In this document: positions 63,726 to 64,000 of the stretch, one piece after another
Layout: every line of letters begins with the position of its first letter
Position numbering within the stretch: the first letter of the stretch is position 1
Source: Tenacibaculum skagerrakense
GTDB lineage: Bacteria; Bacteroidota; Bacteroidia; Flavobacteriales; Flavobacteriaceae
Reading direction: 5' to 3'
Length of the DNA: 64,000 nt
Assembly: GCF_004345825.1 (NCBI RefSeq)
Contig: NZ_SLXM01000003.1
Location: forward strand, 62,001 to 126,000
Translations under genes and position numbers: made by a program
The notes under the pieces: model-generated
The model's input: only the letters and a program-made list of their open reading frames with translations
What the model was told of the DNA's origin: nothing
The model's database searches: none

Positions 63726-64000
63726 TAAACTTCTAATTGTGTTTGTATTCTTGAAATTCGTTCATCTAAAAGCTTTTCAACTTTATCTGTGTTTTCAATG
63801 CTATCTAAATCATCTTGAACACTAATGTAGAACTTAATTTTAGGTTCAGTTCCACTTGGTCTACAAGCTACTTTTGTTCCTTTTTCTGTTTCGTACACTA
63901 ATACATTTGATTTTGGAATATCAATTGTAGATTCCTCTCCAGTAATTATGTTTTTACGAACAGAAGTTTTATAATCGTTTACAAAAGTTACTTTTTCACC
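63725..64000 (-). CDS. phospho-sugar mutase, C-terminal part (runs out of window)
   Basis: Only the last 91 residues are present; the gene continues beyond base 64000. The frame reads through the substrate-phosphate-binding motif RPSGTEPKIKFYISV, the hallmark of the C-terminal domain of phosphoglucomutase/phosphomannomutase enzymes, and ends ISRIQTQLEV. Such enzymes interconvert hexose-1- and hexose-6-phosphates and feed nucleotide-sugar synthesis. It leads the operon with the MsbA-like exporter and glycosyltransferase, fitting a role in glycan supply. The exact sugar cannot be told from this part. Confidence 0.9.
   Translation of the reverse strand, partial: GEKVTFVNDYKTSVRKNIITGEESTIDIPKSNVLVYETEKGTKVACRPSGTEPKIKFYISVQDDLDSIENTDKVEKLLDERISRIQTQLEV

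Noticed and set aside
1-64000. Search by eye for tRNA genes, CRISPR repeats, insertion sequences and phage genes
   Set aside because: None was recognised. Gaps between genes are short and hold only promoters, terminators and one small gene.

Overview
The window is chromosomal DNA from a member of the Bacteroidota, almost certainly family Flavobacteriaceae and probably marine. Evidence: very AT-rich DNA, short intergenic gaps, many Bacteroidetes-type -7 promoter boxes (TAnnTTTG), a type IX secretion C-terminal sorting domain, families largely confined to this phylum (DUF4476, DUF5606), chains of SurA-like periplasmic chaperones, and outer-membrane TonB receptors. The genus cannot be fixed from the sequence alone. 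No tRNA, rRNA, CRISPR array, insertion sequence, integrase or phage gene was seen. The first and last genes run off the window.

Layout. 1-2319: end of a LytS-type sensor kinase, its LytTR regulator, and a convergent MFS carrier. 2320-8539: a small secreted protein, hutI-hutG (histidine breakdown), a DUF3995 membrane protein, an aldose-epimerase-like enzyme and guanine deaminase. 7400-11742: a lodB-lodA pair, in which the LodA-like tryptophylquinone oxidase carries an extra catalase-like N-terminal domain. 11928-20003: a triple-repeat DUF4476 protein, fumarase, an unlisted 57-residue membrane protein, a TonB-type receptor, YidC and a cupin.

20016-24716 is the most unusual block: a NarL/LuxR-type two-component system with an unknown 173-residue protein, next to an operon for a small membrane protein, a carrier-protein-like polypeptide without the pantetheine serine, and a probable beta-barrel protein. 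Three promoters in this block share an inverted repeat (TACCTA-N4-TAGGTA or a degenerate form) 22-23 bases upstream of the -7 box and lack a -33 element. That is the pattern expected for sites bound by the local response regulator.

24820-37578: ZIP transporter and methyltransferase, a THUMP RNA methylase, a pentapeptide-like repeat protein, HU, the AAA ATPase-recQ-fmt operon, and the DUF493-PPIase-lipoprotein-SurA-MoxR run. 37672-49010: a secreted multidomain endonuclease with T9SS signal, pheT, pyrD, a LysE exporter, a bacillithiol-transferase-like protein, a TPR lipoprotein and lon. 49044-53131: a minus-strand housekeeping series (ruvX; def, DUF5606, mazG, glycosyltransferase, SDR). 53251-64000: dapD, a glycosyltransferase series, tsaC and cca, then an operon of phosphohexomutase, MsbA-like exporter, glycosyltransferase and a membrane protein. 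Together the last section looks devoted mainly to envelope glycan building.

Several starts were moved downstream from the longest reading frame because promoters, terminators or signal peptides decide them; each case is stated in its entry.
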